Positions 44,669 through 56,590 of a stretch of DNA of 64,000 nt are shown piece after piece; position 1 is the first letter of the stretch; each line of letters starts with the position of its first letter. Under the pieces are notes generated by a model. That model saw nothing but the letters and a program-made list of their open reading frames with translations, had not been told where the DNA came from and searched no databases. The stretch is from Diogma glabrata (taxonomy: Eukaryota; Arthropoda; Insecta; Diptera; Cylindrotomidae), in the NCBI GenBank assembly GCA_963693315.1, contig OY856186.1, positions 74,873,475 to 74,937,474 on the forward strand. The letters run 5' to 3'. The position numbers and the translations under genes were made by a program.

Positions 44669-44950
44669 TCATTTCTCAATCTGATCTTGTTTCCCAGCCG
44701 AAACCACATTTTGATCACCTTCGTCCCATTCACGCATCAAGACACTCTTTCGAGAAAGTTTTTGTTTACAAAGCCTATGAATCTTGCTCACATCCCTTTT
44801 TAGGCCCTTTTTATTTAATACGTAAGACGCTTCAGCATTCCATACGCAGGCTCTTACCAAATCACTAGTCGCAATGAGATGAATTTCGTCATTGAACGAA
44901 AACTTTAACACATGGGAGTCTCCATCGACAGGTTAAAAACTTTTTTTAAG
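44669..44950 (-). pseudogene. Unidentified coding remnant
   Basis: An 80-codon minus frame with balanced composition and charged blocks (DLVRACVWNAEASYVLNKKG and KIHRLCKQKLSRKSVLMREW). The frame continues upstream without a methionine, and coding-like pieces run to about 45230 with stops. Probably a transposon-derived relic. Family unknown. Confidence 0.35.
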
Positions 44951-45239
44951 CCAGAATCTAAAAAAATCTCGATTTAACCTCCATCGTCCCCAGTACAACT
45001 GTTAGTCACGCAGGTCTCCTACAGACAACGTCCAATCTACTTCTTTGGACACCTTCAAGTCTTTACTATCCACTTTCACTCCTACCAAAGCTGGGAAACA
45101 AAACGCAGACGCCACTAAAAGGACAAAAAAAGTAAAATTTAATCTAACACTACAAACGTTCACCTTTCCCTTATGCCGCACTTACTCGAGCAGGTCGAAC
45201 TTCGAGAACTTCCACTCGTTTTGTTAATGTTACGGCATA

Positions 45240-45992
45240 CTAAATCTACTTTCCTCTCTTTTTCATATTGTCTCATCTGCAATGGAACTAGGTGGGGGAG
45301 TGTTTCGGCGAACATGAGTAATCGCATTTTCTTTTATTTTTACTGAAATGAAAAATAGAACATTTTTATTATTAGAAAATAACAATTGAAAAAAAGTACA
45401 CAAGAAGTTCAAATAATATTTTTCAAATTAAATAATTTTTTAATTAGCTCTAATGAAAATATTGTATGTTTTGAATATTTAATTGAAAAACATTTTATTC
45501 AGGTAGTTTCAAAATATGTGACTGGTTATGTTATTCACAGCTTATAAAAACTAATAGTAATTTGAATAATAGTGTATTCTTTTCGACTGTACTGAACAAG
45601 TTCCAACATTGAATTATCGAAACTTCTGTTTTTTTGGGTTGCACCAGCACAGAATTATGATTTCGATCGTATTCTTTTGGTAACAGAATTGTTATTTTGC
45701 CCACATCCAGTACAAAAAAATAGCATCGTAGAAATTGGTGGTGTAGAAGTTGTACTGAAATTTTCTTTGTGATTTTTGTTTGTTTATCGTATTTGGGATG
45801 TTTTTTTGTATAACAGGAAATAATATTATGAAAATATTATTTTGTGAATAAAAATCAACCAATCACCATCAATCTGGGTTAATATTTGTAATGAAAAAAT
45901 AGAACAGAATCCAAGTGTTCTTTTTAACTTGTAATTGTTTTTTTTTGTTCTGTGTGGAGACGATTTTAAAATTCTGGATTTTATGTCCATAA
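45240..45992. other. AT-rich intergenic DNA
   Basis: Nothing recognised. Confidence 0.4.
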
Positions 45993-46105
45993 TCAATTTG
46001 TCAATCAATTCGAAAACGAAAATATACGAAATAAAATTTAGTGTAAAAATGCCTTAAATTTTATTTCGTTTATTTGCGTTTTCAATTGATTGACTAATTG
46101 ATTGT
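45993..46105. repeat. Palindrome, about 113 bp
   Basis: GTCAATCAATTCGAAAACG...ACGAAATAAAATTTA faces its inverted partner TAAATTTTATTTCGT...CGTTTTCAATTGATTGAC around a short centre (TGTAAAAATGCC). It may be a tiny MITE or a decayed foldback. Confidence 0.8.
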
Positions 46106-47140
46106 AGGTCTATAGCCTGCTTTAGTAAGATTTAAAATAAATCAGATAATATTTGATTTAAGCAATTATAAGTTATGTTTTATATAAAAAATTATGTGAT
46201 TACAGATTTTTCTCAGAGTACGTTTCCAGTATATTGTTTCAGTTTTAAGTACGGAGCCAGAGATTATAGAAAAACTAAGATTATTTTTTGATTTGCAAAA
46301 CCACAAGAAAAATTAATAAGAAAAAGTGAGCTGCAACAAGATATTATTTATTGTTTAAATTAAATTTCAGGTACATCAATCAGTGCCTTGCAAAGGATAG
46401 TAATATTATTTCTTCATATGAATACATCAGCTAATACCTTGGGAGGCACAATACATCGTTACTTATATATTATTGTTGTTCCACAATCGCCCTGTGCGGC
46501 ACAACGTATGACTTAAGCTTCAGAGTCGTAGCTTTTTTGAGAGGCTTTTGATGAAATCTTCATTTTCTCTTCAAAATTAAAATAAAACAAAGTTCTATTC
46601 ACTGCCACCATCAGAAGAGGTTTTAGATATTTACAAATGATTTGGAGTCATCCAGGAATACGGATTCATATGATAATTGAATAACATATTTTAAACCAAA
46701 ACAAGCTTAGCACTTGCTCTTCAATAATAGCCAAATCAAGAATACACCTGACCAATCCTCTTCACAAAGCTTCAACTTTTTTGAATCGTGCTCTGCACTT
46801 CATAGCTCCTTCTCAAACAATCTATCAAACAATATAAATATGGGAACATGGAATGAGAAAATGTTATACAGTCGAAGATCAAAATTTGAAAAAACTTACA
46901 ACCCAGATAAGTACACACAACAAATATTGACATTACAGGTGTAGACGACGACATAAAGTATCTAAAATAAACAAATAATCCGTTAGTCATAATGTATTTC
47001 AAATTGAATTATCTAATATTTATAATGCTTGTTGGGCGTATTACTATATCGATCGTTTATCGTTTTTAATTTCCTTAATATCCTTCCTTAATATTCTGGA
47101 GATCATTTGATTGGTGGAACATTATTTGAACGAACGCTCC
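46106..47140. other. AT-rich intergenic DNA
   Basis: No gene recognised. A 76-codon plus frame at 46714-46944 has no known motif. Confidence 0.35.
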
Positions 47141-47146
47141 TCCTCC

Positions 47147-47181
47147 TATATAAAAAGTCATGTAGTTCTAATCAGTCAGTG
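47147..47181 (+). promoter_or_regulatory. TATA-box and initiator, orphan core promoter
   Basis: TATATAAAAAG (47147-47157) lies about 25-29 bp before ATCAGTCAGT (47171-47180), two overlapping matches to the insect TCAGT initiator. About 80 bp downstream an ATG in a good context (TCAAAATG, near 47255) opens only three codons before TAA. The spacing fits a real Pol II core promoter of a lost or decayed gene. The first codons may once have encoded a short secreted-protein start (speculative). Confidence 0.45.
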
Positions 47182-47289
47182 AAATTTATGCCTTAGCACA
47201 AACTCAAACAAATTTTCAGTTAGTAAAACATTATATCACATTATAATCAGTTCAAAATGTTTATTTAAATTCACTTAGTTTGTGGGACC

Positions 47290-48955
47290 CGAAAATACTC
47301 GATTGTTGACCTCTTATTTAAATGATTGAAAAAATTAATTCAATATTTTTCGTTTAAATTGAAATTTAATAAATTCATAGCAATATAAAATTTAACGACT
47401 ATATAATTTTAAATTCTTTTATTAATTCGTAATCCATATTAATACATTGAAATCAAACCAAAGAAATATACCAAAAAACTTTATTGCTTTGATTAGAAAA
47501 TGAAGTAATAAAACGTTAAAACAATAAAATATTTCACAACAAACATTCGGAAATTACCTAAAGTGCTATTTCCAACAAAATTATTATATTACGACGTCTA
47601 ATTATAATATGCTAATTTTATGAGTTTAAAAATTATAGAAATAGTTCTTCTCATCTCATACAAAACATAGAATCTACAAACTGTTCATCTTAAAAATTTT
47701 TATTTTTTTGTATTCTTTCATAACGTTTCTCAATTTTTAATCATATTTTTTTTTAAACTTCTTAAGATTTTATTCCTCAAAAAAATATTAGTATGTAAAC
47801 CTGACTAGTCATCTCAGACACTAAACATCTTTTTAATTTAAAATAATTTTTTTTTATTTTATATAAGAAATGCTAAAATGCGAAGAAACGAATTTTTGAA
47901 AAAAAAAAAAATTGTATATATAGTTACAACAAAGAAATCTTATGAAAAAACTAGACAGGAATAAATTTATTATTATAATAATATAATTTTTTTTCTTTTC
48001 TTCTCTAGTCTGTTATGTTATGTAGCAATTCTGGGTTTAGACTTTAGAAATACATTTTTTGAATTCTCAGGAATTATATTATATTCTTTACGCCTAAGCA
48101 CATCAGGGGAGAATCATATTCATATTCGATTTTCTTATTCTTCTTATGAAATTGTTATTGTAATATTCAAATAAAATATAAATATTTGATATAAATGAAA
48201 ACTAAACACTTTTATGAATTAAGATTATTAAAGATTTAAAAATGTTTGGTTTTGTTGGTCGATGAAATTCATCCTAAAACCCGATATTTGATTAAGTAAT
48301 TAATTTGTTAATTTTATTTAAAGAACAGAAAAAAATTAGAATTAATACAACAGACATTTTTTTATAGTTCTTAAATTTGATTAATCATTTTTTCACTTTT
48401 CAATAGATTTATTGTTTATAAGAAACTGAAGACAATAGTGTGATTCTGTGGTTATTTTGGAAATAGACAATAATTTATGTTAGTTTTTATTAATTTCTTG
48501 GATATAATTAAATTCATTTGTTGAATCCAATTTATCTTGCTTAAGATAATGGAAGTTATTATATTGGTAAAAGATTTATTTTTAGATATTAGATATTAAA
48601 GTTTAACTGTTTGCATTTTGAATGTATTTGTAGATATTGCACTGTATATGCAGATTGTTCAATATAACTTAAATCTTGAACATGTATTTCTCTGCGTGCC
48701 ATACAGGTTTGATTCTTGTCTACGAAATAGTAACAAATTATAGATCAATCGCTTTAACCCCGATATCAAGAATTTTTTTGTTATTACCTTTCTTTCCTTT
48801 TTTTGTTAGTTTTAGAATTAATTTCAGATTCAAAAATGAGACACCAATACATTCCAACCCTCAACCCTCAAAGGCCTTTGAAAAAAGATGTCACATATAA
48901 AAATGCTCTATTCTTAGTTTTGGGTAAGTTCTATTAATATTAATGAAATTTTAAC
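47290..48955. other. AT-rich intergenic DNA
   Basis: Very AT-rich with poly-A and poly-T runs. No gene or repeat recognised. Confidence 0.45.
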
Positions 48956-48959
48956 TTTA

Positions 48960-49330
48960 CCACAACTATTGTTGGTGGGTGGGTAGTTGGTTGAAAAAAA
49001 CGCATGAAGTGTTGATGAAACCAAGAAGGTATGATCCAAGTTTACTTGAAAATGGAAAATCTGAATTCATTTAAAAATTTAATAAAATGGCAGGGGGTCT
49101 CTCGAACACCTGTAAGTTTGAATCTTCAATAACTTCTAGTTCTGGATTTCGATTGTATTGAAACATGGTATATAAGTTCTTAGTACTGTTTGATGTTTCC
49201 GATAATTATGCGTACCAACTTCCGGTTTGTCAGTTCTGGTTAAAAAGTTCTTTTTTGGGGTGTTTATCCCTACTATAGTTTTGAACTACAAATCGATTTT
49301 CATGCAAAATTGGTTAAAGGTTTCAATCAA
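48960..49330 (+). repeat. Dispersed repeat family D, copy at 49 kb
   Basis: Matches 37340-37660 in order: GGTGGGTGGG, TTTACTTGAAAATGG, AAAATGGC.GGGGTCTC.CGAACACCT, TCTTCAATAACTTCTA, ACCAACTTCCGGTTTGTCA, GTGTTTATCCCTACT. Confidence 0.8.
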
Positions 49331-49499
49331 TAAAAGAAGCACAGGGACATTTGGTAATAGCGTTTTACAATTTTTCGAGCATTTTGGGCTAAACAAATCG
49401 GGCTACTTTGGGCGACCGATAATATAGTAAAAAAATAGACAAACAAAATAAGTATCCACATTTATTCTCAGACAGTTTCTCTTTAGCTGACCATTCGTA

Positions 49500-50240
49500 C
49501 TACTAGATTAGATTAGATTAGATTAAAATTTGGTGGTTATAGTTTGTACTGCGACCAAAATGATCAATTGTACCCCACCCTACTACTCCCTGGTGACTAC
49601 CCAGTTAGAGCACCACCTCCAGTCTAGCTTCCTTCAGGAACCTCAGGATATGGAGAGGGTTAAGCTTATGCAGGTCATGCCCGTCAATGTACCACTCCCC
49701 CAGATGAAACCTTCTCATGTAGATCAAGGCTCCACAATCTTTGAGAAGATGGGATGGGGTCTCTTCTTCCAGAAGACAAAATTTACATTCGTCTCCCTGC
49801 TCCACCCCAATATTATTAAGGTGTTTTCTTAGTTTACAGTGTCCTGTAAGAACCCCTGTCAGTATTTTTAGGTTATTCCTATGAAACCTACAGCACATTA
49901 CTGCTCTCTTTTAATTGAACGATCCAATCAATTCCTTGGATTGTCTTAGACCCTCGGTGTTATCCCAGGTTTTGACTAATCCGTCATAATTGCTTCCTTC
50001 ATCCTTTCGTGGATGGCTTTATTCCCCAGTCCACAAAAGGGCTCCGGGCCAACAAACGATATTAAAGCACCTCGTCTTGCTAATTTGTTGGCTTATTCAT
50101 TACCTGCGATACCCGCATGACCAGGTATCCAGTAAACTGTTGCTTTGTTACTATTCCTAAGCTTATTTAGCTTGCTCACACAGTCCTCAACAATTTGTAA
50201 TGAAGCGCTTTCTCATTGGCGAACCAATGAGAATGGCATA
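49500..50240 (-). pseudogene. LOA-like non-LTR element, RNase H C-terminal half and 3' end
   Basis: On minus, SASLQIVEDCVSKLNKL, VYWIPGHAGIAGNE, NKLARRG and GPEPFCGLG (about 50235-50020) are the second half of an RNase H. After a frameshift LTGHCKLRKHLNNIGV, CKFCLLEEETPSHLLKDC (a C..C...H....C post-RNase H zinc-like motif) and LHILRFLKEARL end the protein (49898-49605). The element ends in GATTA repeats on plus (about 49505-49525), a microsatellite tail typical of such families. The order and strand continue those of 59.9-62.3 kb. Confidence 0.8.
50212..50231. repeat. Short perfect palindrome at the break in RNase H
   Basis: CTCATTGG, CGAA, CCAATGAG: 8-bp arms with a 4-bp loop, at the point where RNase H similarity stops. 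It may be a target-site or insertion scar. Confidence 0.6.
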
Positions 50241-51308
50241 GCAGGAAGCGTACCTTGAGTAATTTAATGCCGTCACGACTAATGCTCAGCCATCGTGGGT
50301 TTGATAGAGTAATACCTGCCGCTTCAACACAAATGCAGAAATGTACGCAATTTACAAAAAGTTACGGAAATGGTAAAAAAACTACAAGTGGAAAATGGAG
50401 ACTCTGGCGACCCCTTTTGCGAAAGACCTACGATCAGCGCGTCCAACCCCCTCAATCACTCTCAGACGCACACACTCACACCTCATACCTGCTAACATTC
50501 ACCCACACACTCAGACGGCGAAGCAAGACACCCGAGCTCCAAGACCCGCAGCAAGTATCGCAAGTGGTAGTAATTAAAGTTAAGTTGTATTGCTGTCACA
50601 TGAGCAACATGATACAGCCCACAAACCACTGCCATTGCTGGTAAACCGTAGATTGAAGCTTAGAGCACTGGAGAACGTCACACGCCATATTGAAAGTCTT
50701 TATGGATTATTTCCATTTTCTTTATTACTAACACCTTCAAAAATTTATGAAACCATAAGTAATTCCCAAAAACAAAATATCTACAACTCAAAAAAAAATG
50801 TAAGTTTATTTGTAAGTTGAACAAACATGTCCAAACCGGTTTATCTCAATACCTGTAGTTTACAGTTGGTCAGTGTATCATAGAATTAATAAACCTAAAA
50901 CATGACAAGAATTTGTTTTTTTTTTGTTTTATTTTTTTTTGTATTACAGGTTATTTGAGAATGATTATTTTGAAAATATATAACTTCATCAATTCAGGTA
51001 ATATAATAAAAAAGGTATTTGATATGTTAAGTTTTACCTCGGAGTAACACTATTTAGATTAGAATCAGTTCCGATTCAGACTAAATGTGTCTCGCTACAC
51101 ACACCGCCAGTTCGCACACACACGCAACGACTAACACGCCCCCATTCAATCACTGATACGCCCTTTCACACACATTCACACTTCTACGTTAAACAAAGAA
51201 AATAAATAAAATAAATCAAGTTCGCTCACCCCATGATTAAATCCTTCCTGCTATAACGTCTTACGCCTTAGCTCTCCATCAGCAGTCCATCATCCCACAG
51301 GTAAAGTA
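50241..51308. other. Mixed DNA, possible LTR-element leader, no clear gene
   Basis: Two less AT-rich, CA-rich stretches (50420-50560 and 51090-51190, with ACACAC and CAC repeats) have similar texture. CTCTGGCGACCCC at 50400-50412 looks like a gypsy primer-binding site, but no LTR pair was found. The frames are not recognisable proteins. Confidence 0.3.
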
Positions 51309-51309
51309 T

Positions 51310-52110
51310 CAGGAAAATTGTATAACAAGGTTGAGTTGAAATATGTAATATATGTTGATTCGATACCAGCAAAATTTTGATATCAATGTTGAGTTGAAAT
51401 ATATTATAAATGTTGATTTGATACTCGCAAAAATTTCATAACAATGTTGAGTTGAAATATGGTATAAATGATGATTTGATACCAGCAAAAATTTGATATC
51501 ACTGTTGCATTGAAATACGTTATAACTGTAGACTTGATACCAGCAAAAATTTGATAACAATGTTGAGTAGAAATATGGTATAAATGATGATTTGATACCA
51601 GCAAAAATTTGATAACAATGTTGAGTTGAAATATACTATAAATGTTGATTCGATACCAGCAAAAATTTGATAACAATGTTGAGTTGAAATATGGTATAAA
51701 TGATGATTTGATGCCAGCAAAAATTTGATATCACTGTTGAGTTGAAATATATTATAAATGTTGAATTGATACCAGCATAAATTTGATCACAATGTTGAGT
51801 TGAAATATGGTATAAATGATGATTTGATACCAGCACAAGTTTGATATCACTGTTGCATTGAAATATGTTATAAGTGTCGATTTGATACCAGCCAAAAATT
51901 TGATATCACTGTTGCATTGAACTATGTTATAAATGTCGATTTGATACCAGCCAAAAATTTGATATCACTGTTGCATTGAAATATGTTATAAATGTTGATT
52001 TGATACCAGCAAAAACTTGATATCACTGTTGCATTGAAATATGTTATAACTGTAGTTTTGATACCAGCAAAAATTTGATATCACCGTTGCATTGAAATGG
52101 ATCAGACAAT
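51310..52110. repeat. Tandem array of a 58-bp unit, about 14 copies
   Basis: The unit can be written as AAAATTTGATA.CA.TGTTG, then A/C.TTGAAATATG.TATAAATG, then TTGATTTGATACCAGC. Two unit variants (GATAACAATGTTGAG and GATATCACTGTTGCA) are grouped, the second mostly at the right end. Degenerate units may continue to about 52330. The length is not a multiple of 3, yet minus frames stay open with a recurrent FCWYQ, which is a by-product of a unit lacking stops and not a gene. Confidence 0.9.
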
Positions 52111-52339
52111 TGTGGGGAAAAAACCAATAGCAAATATTTTGTATAACTGGTGCGTCGAAATATCTTAGGCAAGTATTCGTAAAATTGTAGACGTAAGCTG
52201 CAAAGGTCGTACCAGGATAACTCAGATCATTACTGATAAAAAAAACAAGAATAAATGGTTTATAATTTAGTTGCGAAAATATATAAACTTGTTGAATCCC
52301 ATATAGTCGATGTAAATATGGTTGCCGGAATATGCACAA

Positions 52340-54187
52340 TTGATAACTAAGAATTAAACGTTCTATAGTTTGGTGGCACAGATATATATATATATAATCG
52401 TTGAACTCTATATAGATTCACGGTTTCCTTTGTTCATATAACAGAAACAAGTTCATAGTAACACGACACACATCCAAGCGAGAAGAAGCAGTACCCGCGA
52501 AATTTTCCTAAAAAAAAAAATGGCTGGCACACAAATGAAATGTTTTCCACTACGGGTGTACAACAAACACCGAGTAATTCTCAATTGATGAGAATATTAT
52601 TTATTTTACAAAAAAAAACCATGAACATTACAGTTAAATACTAGTCAATAATATTAACAGGGATTAATTCACTAATCAAATATTCCTATCACTAATTACA
52701 CTATGTACAGTTGTTCTTTTAGTCTTTTTATGACTCTGGCACAAAAAAATATTATAGCGTTAAACAATCCAAACAAAATCACTATTAACATTAATATTAA
52801 AAGCATTGGCTAACAATTTTAGAGAAAAAAAACTTACATGATTGACATTTTTATTTCAGTGTCGTATATTTTTCTTAGTGCCTTGGCATCCAATGCTTGT
52901 AAGTTAGGTTTCTTCTTCCAATTTTCTTTTATTCTCTTTCTAAAGTAACCGATTCCCGTTATGATAACAAGATAATCGCAATAGCAAGGTCAAAGCGTGA
53001 ACCGTATGGATAACGGACAGCACACGGAACAGCACAAAAAGTGGTACATTTGAACTACTGACAAAAAAAATTTAACTATCTAACTACGGGCATTAAAAAA
53101 AATTTTAACAATCAAAAACAAAATCACAAATTGACAGTTATTGATTCTAGGACACTAATACGGGACCATTAGCTATGAAAAAGGCTGGTCACTATTTTTT
53201 TTTATAACTAACTTGATGCACAAACATATAAACATTTTTTTTTGTTATAAACGATACTAGTAACACTCAATATTTTTTTCTTTTTGGCTTTTCTTGGATT
53301 TAAAAAAAATGAATTTAATGGCACTAAATTCTTTCCTTGATTTTATTTTACCAAAACTAAATTTAATCTAACTCACGTATGACTCCAACAAGAAAAACAA
53401 GCATCGCCACATCACCAGCAAACGTCAACCACGATCAACGAAAAAAATCTCATGGAATGATAATAATAGACTAATAGAATGAAAAAAATGTATAGTCGTT
53501 CCTTATATAGCAAATTTCTTTTTCGAAAAATTCGAAAAAGTGTTTTTGATGCAAGGCAATTAATTTACATTATGTAAATATATGTTAGGACCTTTGTTCG
53601 TTAAAACAAAAACTGTTTGCTACTTTGTAATACTTAACAAAGCAGAAATAATTTGACGGAACAAATTATTTCCAACACACTAATAAGAAATATCAATGAA
53701 CCAGAATGGATTAAACGTAAGTTTAATCGATTTTATGATGTTTACGTATTACAAAACAACAACTTACAACAGTATTACAGTGAAACTCAGATCCACAACG
53801 GAAAGACAAAAAATAAAATACCCAGAAAGGAAATCGAACGCATAACGAATTGTAGGATAATAATTTTTCCATTGCGACGATTGGACAAATACGCACAGCT
53901 GCTTTGAGGTTTGAAAACTTCGTTGACCAAGTACGGTTAGTGTTTAGAGAATTCAAATTTTAGCAGTATGGTAATGTAAGGCGGGTGAAAACGAAGAATG
54001 AGTCAATAATGGGGGATTGTAAAAGAAATATTATTGTTAATTTATTTTATGTTAAGAGCAAATTTAGGTACGGAAACTATATGAAAACATGACCACAGAT
54101 TGTGGATGGATGAGAAACTATTATGAGCTACGTATGTTAATCAAAATGAGGACTTAAGAGGAAACGGACACTGAATAAATCGGGAAT
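52340..54187. other. Intergenic DNA, nothing recognised
   Basis: Contains an 84-codon plus frame (53653-53907) of unknown type and several A runs. No family motif seen. It ends at the hAT target duplication. Confidence 0.35.
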
Positions 54188-54264
54188 GTTACCGCCAGTG
54201 GCGTAGCTAGCATGGGTGGCACCCGGGGCGGATATTGTGGTGTCACCCCAAAAATAAAAACTGT

Positions 54265-54378
54265 CAATAATAATAAAAAGCCGATAAACTCATTTTTAAT
54301 AATAATAAAAAGCCGATAAAAGCTCATTTGTATTAATTAAAAAAAATTTATAATTTTTTTTAATTAATACAAATGAGC
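54265..54378. repeat. Hairpin and short direct repeat near the hAT left end
   Basis: AATAATAAAAAGCCGATAAA occurs twice (about 54270 and 54298). GCTCATTTGTATTAATTAAA (54323-) pairs with its reverse complement ending at 54378, giving arms of about 26 bp. The hairpin overlaps the end of the transposase ORF and could serve as a 3' processing or subterminal site (inference). Confidence 0.75.
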
Positions 54379-54693
54379 ATTATTATTATAAGCCCGCAAG
54401 TAATTTTTAACTAATTTTAATTTGCTGAAACTCCTCTCACACGAAGCCACTAATACGCAAATAGTCATAAATAACTTTAGTGCGACCGTAAGATTCGGAA
54501 GAAATTCTAAAAAATCCCATTCTACGATGAATTTCAAAAAGTCTAGGTACACCCAGTCAGAAACTGTAACATTGGCCGCTTTTAAATGCTTCCTCGCCCT
54601 TTGTATCTCTATGAGGAGTTCTGTTGCCAATACCGCATCATAAAAACCAGTAAATTTTGATACCGATAATTTTAACTCTTCACTGTTCGCCAA
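54364..54693 (-). pseudogene. hAT transposase C-terminal dimerisation domain
   Basis: Reads FLPNLTVALKLFMTICVLVA and SCERSFSKLKLVKNYLR, the hallmark hAT dimerisation block, on minus at the downstream end of the element. It matches ZMYM1-like hAT proteins. Upstream frame (54700-55000) is broken. Confidence 0.88.
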
Positions 54694-55002
54694 AAGCTAA
54701 GTGTTTGTCTGCACAACCTCGAACAATGAAGCTAAATCTAGAACTGACTTCAGTCTAGTTCGGAGTTCAACACTGAATCGGTCAAGACATTCCAACATGT
54801 CCTTTTTAAGTTGAGCTCTCAGTGTCAGTCCAACATCAGGTGCAAACTCACCACCCGTTCGTTTTTTGCGTTTTTATGACGAATTCGGCTTTCCATTGGA
54901 ATGTCATAGTCCTCCGATTTTTTCGCAGCAAGATCTATTGCCTCTTCTACAATGAGACTTCGTTATGAAGTGACTCTATTTTTGTAGCTAATTGATCAAT
55001 AT

Positions 55003-55445
55003 TCAAGCCCGTGCTTTGCAATCCAATCTGAGCACAGATATTATTTCTCTTAGAATATCATTCCAAAACAAAAGATAGCAAAGAAACGAAAAATCACATG
55101 CTGCATTGATAAGGTTCTGTGCAGCGCTTCTAGTGTCTACATTTTCTTGTTGATCACTTAACTTCTCAATTTCAGCCACAATTCCATCAAAGTTTTCGGC
55201 CAATACTTTTACTGCAGCATAATGAGCACTCCAATGCGCTGTTAAGAGTATTTTAACAGTTGCTTTGTTGTGTTTAGCAAGTACTTCCCAGCGGCTAGTC
55301 GAAGCAGAAAAACATGTAAAAATGGCTTCCACTGACGAGTGTTGGCCGTATAAATTAATTGAACGATCTTTGCAGCCCACAAAAATTGCTTTGTTATTTT
55401 TTGCTTTAATAATATAGCTTGCACTTCTCCATGTATACTACTCAT
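55003..55445 (-). pseudogene. hAT transposase middle part
   Basis: Two overlapping minus frames carry the catalytic-core middle of a ZMYM1-like transposase: SSIHGEVQAILLKQ, then after a frameshift RWEVLAKHN, VKILLTAHWSAHYAAVKVLA and FDGIVAEIEKLSDQ. It is preceded by NDGIDVMNCRSQ near 55480, just after the nested MITE. Confidence 0.8.
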
Positions 55446-55513
55446 AACAGCTGCATTATCATAACCTTTGGGAGCGACAATTCATAACATCTATACCATC
55501 ATTTTCAAGATTT

Positions 55514-55969
55514 TACACTGAAAAAAACATGTCCTATTTCCAATCGAAATGCAGTTGTCTCAACTTCACCGTGCGGGCAGATATGGCGAATCGAAATACG
55601 AGATTGATTCAACAACCGTACAATGATAAGCCGATGCAGTTGAGACAATCACATGAAATATTTATGTGAAAATAAAATATACTTCAATTAATCTCAAATA
55701 CTTAAATTTTAAAATGAAAAATTCATGATATAAGGCCAAAGAAATATGTTTTCATGGAAATAGTTATTAACTTTATTCAACTACTGTTATATTGGATAGC
55801 ACTTTATATTTTAATTACACCTCATTCTGTTATCAGGAAAATGTTACTGAGTACTGAGTAGTTGTCCCAATCACGGTGAAATTGTTTGTAAATATCTTTT
55901 CTTTGCATGAATAATAAACTGCCATCTTCGAGATGAGGTTATCATTACTTCAATTTTTTTTTCAGTGTA
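55514..55969. mobile_element. MITE, 456 bp, nested in the hAT transposase
   Basis: TACACTGAAAAAAA (55514) pairs with TTTTTTTCAGTGTA (about 55956-55969). It splits the transposase frame between ...SDEIL (55970-) and ENDGIDVMNC (55505-). Flanks AAATTCT and AAATCT on minus may be an imperfect target duplication. No ORF. Confidence 0.75.
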
Positions 55970-56482
55970 AGAATTTCATCGCTTAAATCAGCGGCTTTTT
56001 TCCACGTAAAGGAAAAAATCCAAGGAATACTTCCTTGATTTCCACTTTACTACCATCAATTTTCACATAACGAATCACTTCTGACATTTGATCAATATGT
56101 GAAATGTCAGGTGTGCTATCAAACATAATTCCAAAATATTTAACCGATTTAATTTCGTTGACAAGCTTAAACTTTACGTGGATCGCTAAAACATTTATGA
56201 ACTCATTTTGTATATCTGGTGACAAATATGATACTTTTGGTGATTTACCATGCTCCAAGTTCAAAATGTGCTCTTTTAACACTACATCATACTTTGACAA
56301 TAGTTTGAACTTTGTCCTTCATCATGTCCACGAAATGCTGGGTTTTGTTTAGATAAAAACAAAGTTATATCCAATAATCTTGATAAAAGAGGTTTCCACT
56401 TCTGTTTTTTATTATATATTAATTGCAAGGCTGCGTCTCGTATCGTTTTATGTATTTTAACCTCATTTCCAAAGTTTTCCAC
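55970..56482 (-). pseudogene. hAT transposase, DUF4371-type region
   Basis: Frame 56482-56282 reads LQLIYNKKQKWKPLLSRLLD, LFLSKQNPAFRGHDE; after a frameshift 56300-55983 reads HGKSPKVSYLSPDIQNEFI, YFGIMFDSTPDISHIDQMS and VEIKEVFLGFF. FRGH and the FDSTPDISH.DQ block, which carries a catalytic Asp, are typical of ZMYM1-type hAT proteins. Confidence 0.87.
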
Positions 56483-56590
56483 TTTTCAAAATTCTCCAGA
56501 TGTTCATTTGAAGTTTCATGCTCGGCCACTTTGGGATTTAGTTTCCACCGCTTCTGATATCCAGTAGTAAATGTTGATTTTGTATTATTA

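Noticed and set aside
50395..50577. Pro/Thr/His-rich ORF near 50.4-50.6 kb
   Set aside because: Composition comes from CA-rich DNA and overlapping frames are equally open. No motif supports a gene.
51309..52339. Overlapping minus ORFs with repeated FCWYQ peptides
   Set aside because: The 58-bp unit lacks stops in these phases, and several frames show the same peptide in turn. That is a tandem DNA repeat, not a protein.
52845..53000. Minus frame with hydrophobic stretch then basic helix, similar in layout to element B's membrane ORF
   Set aside because: No start codon, a stop before the hydrophobic part, and no sequence similarity beyond composition.
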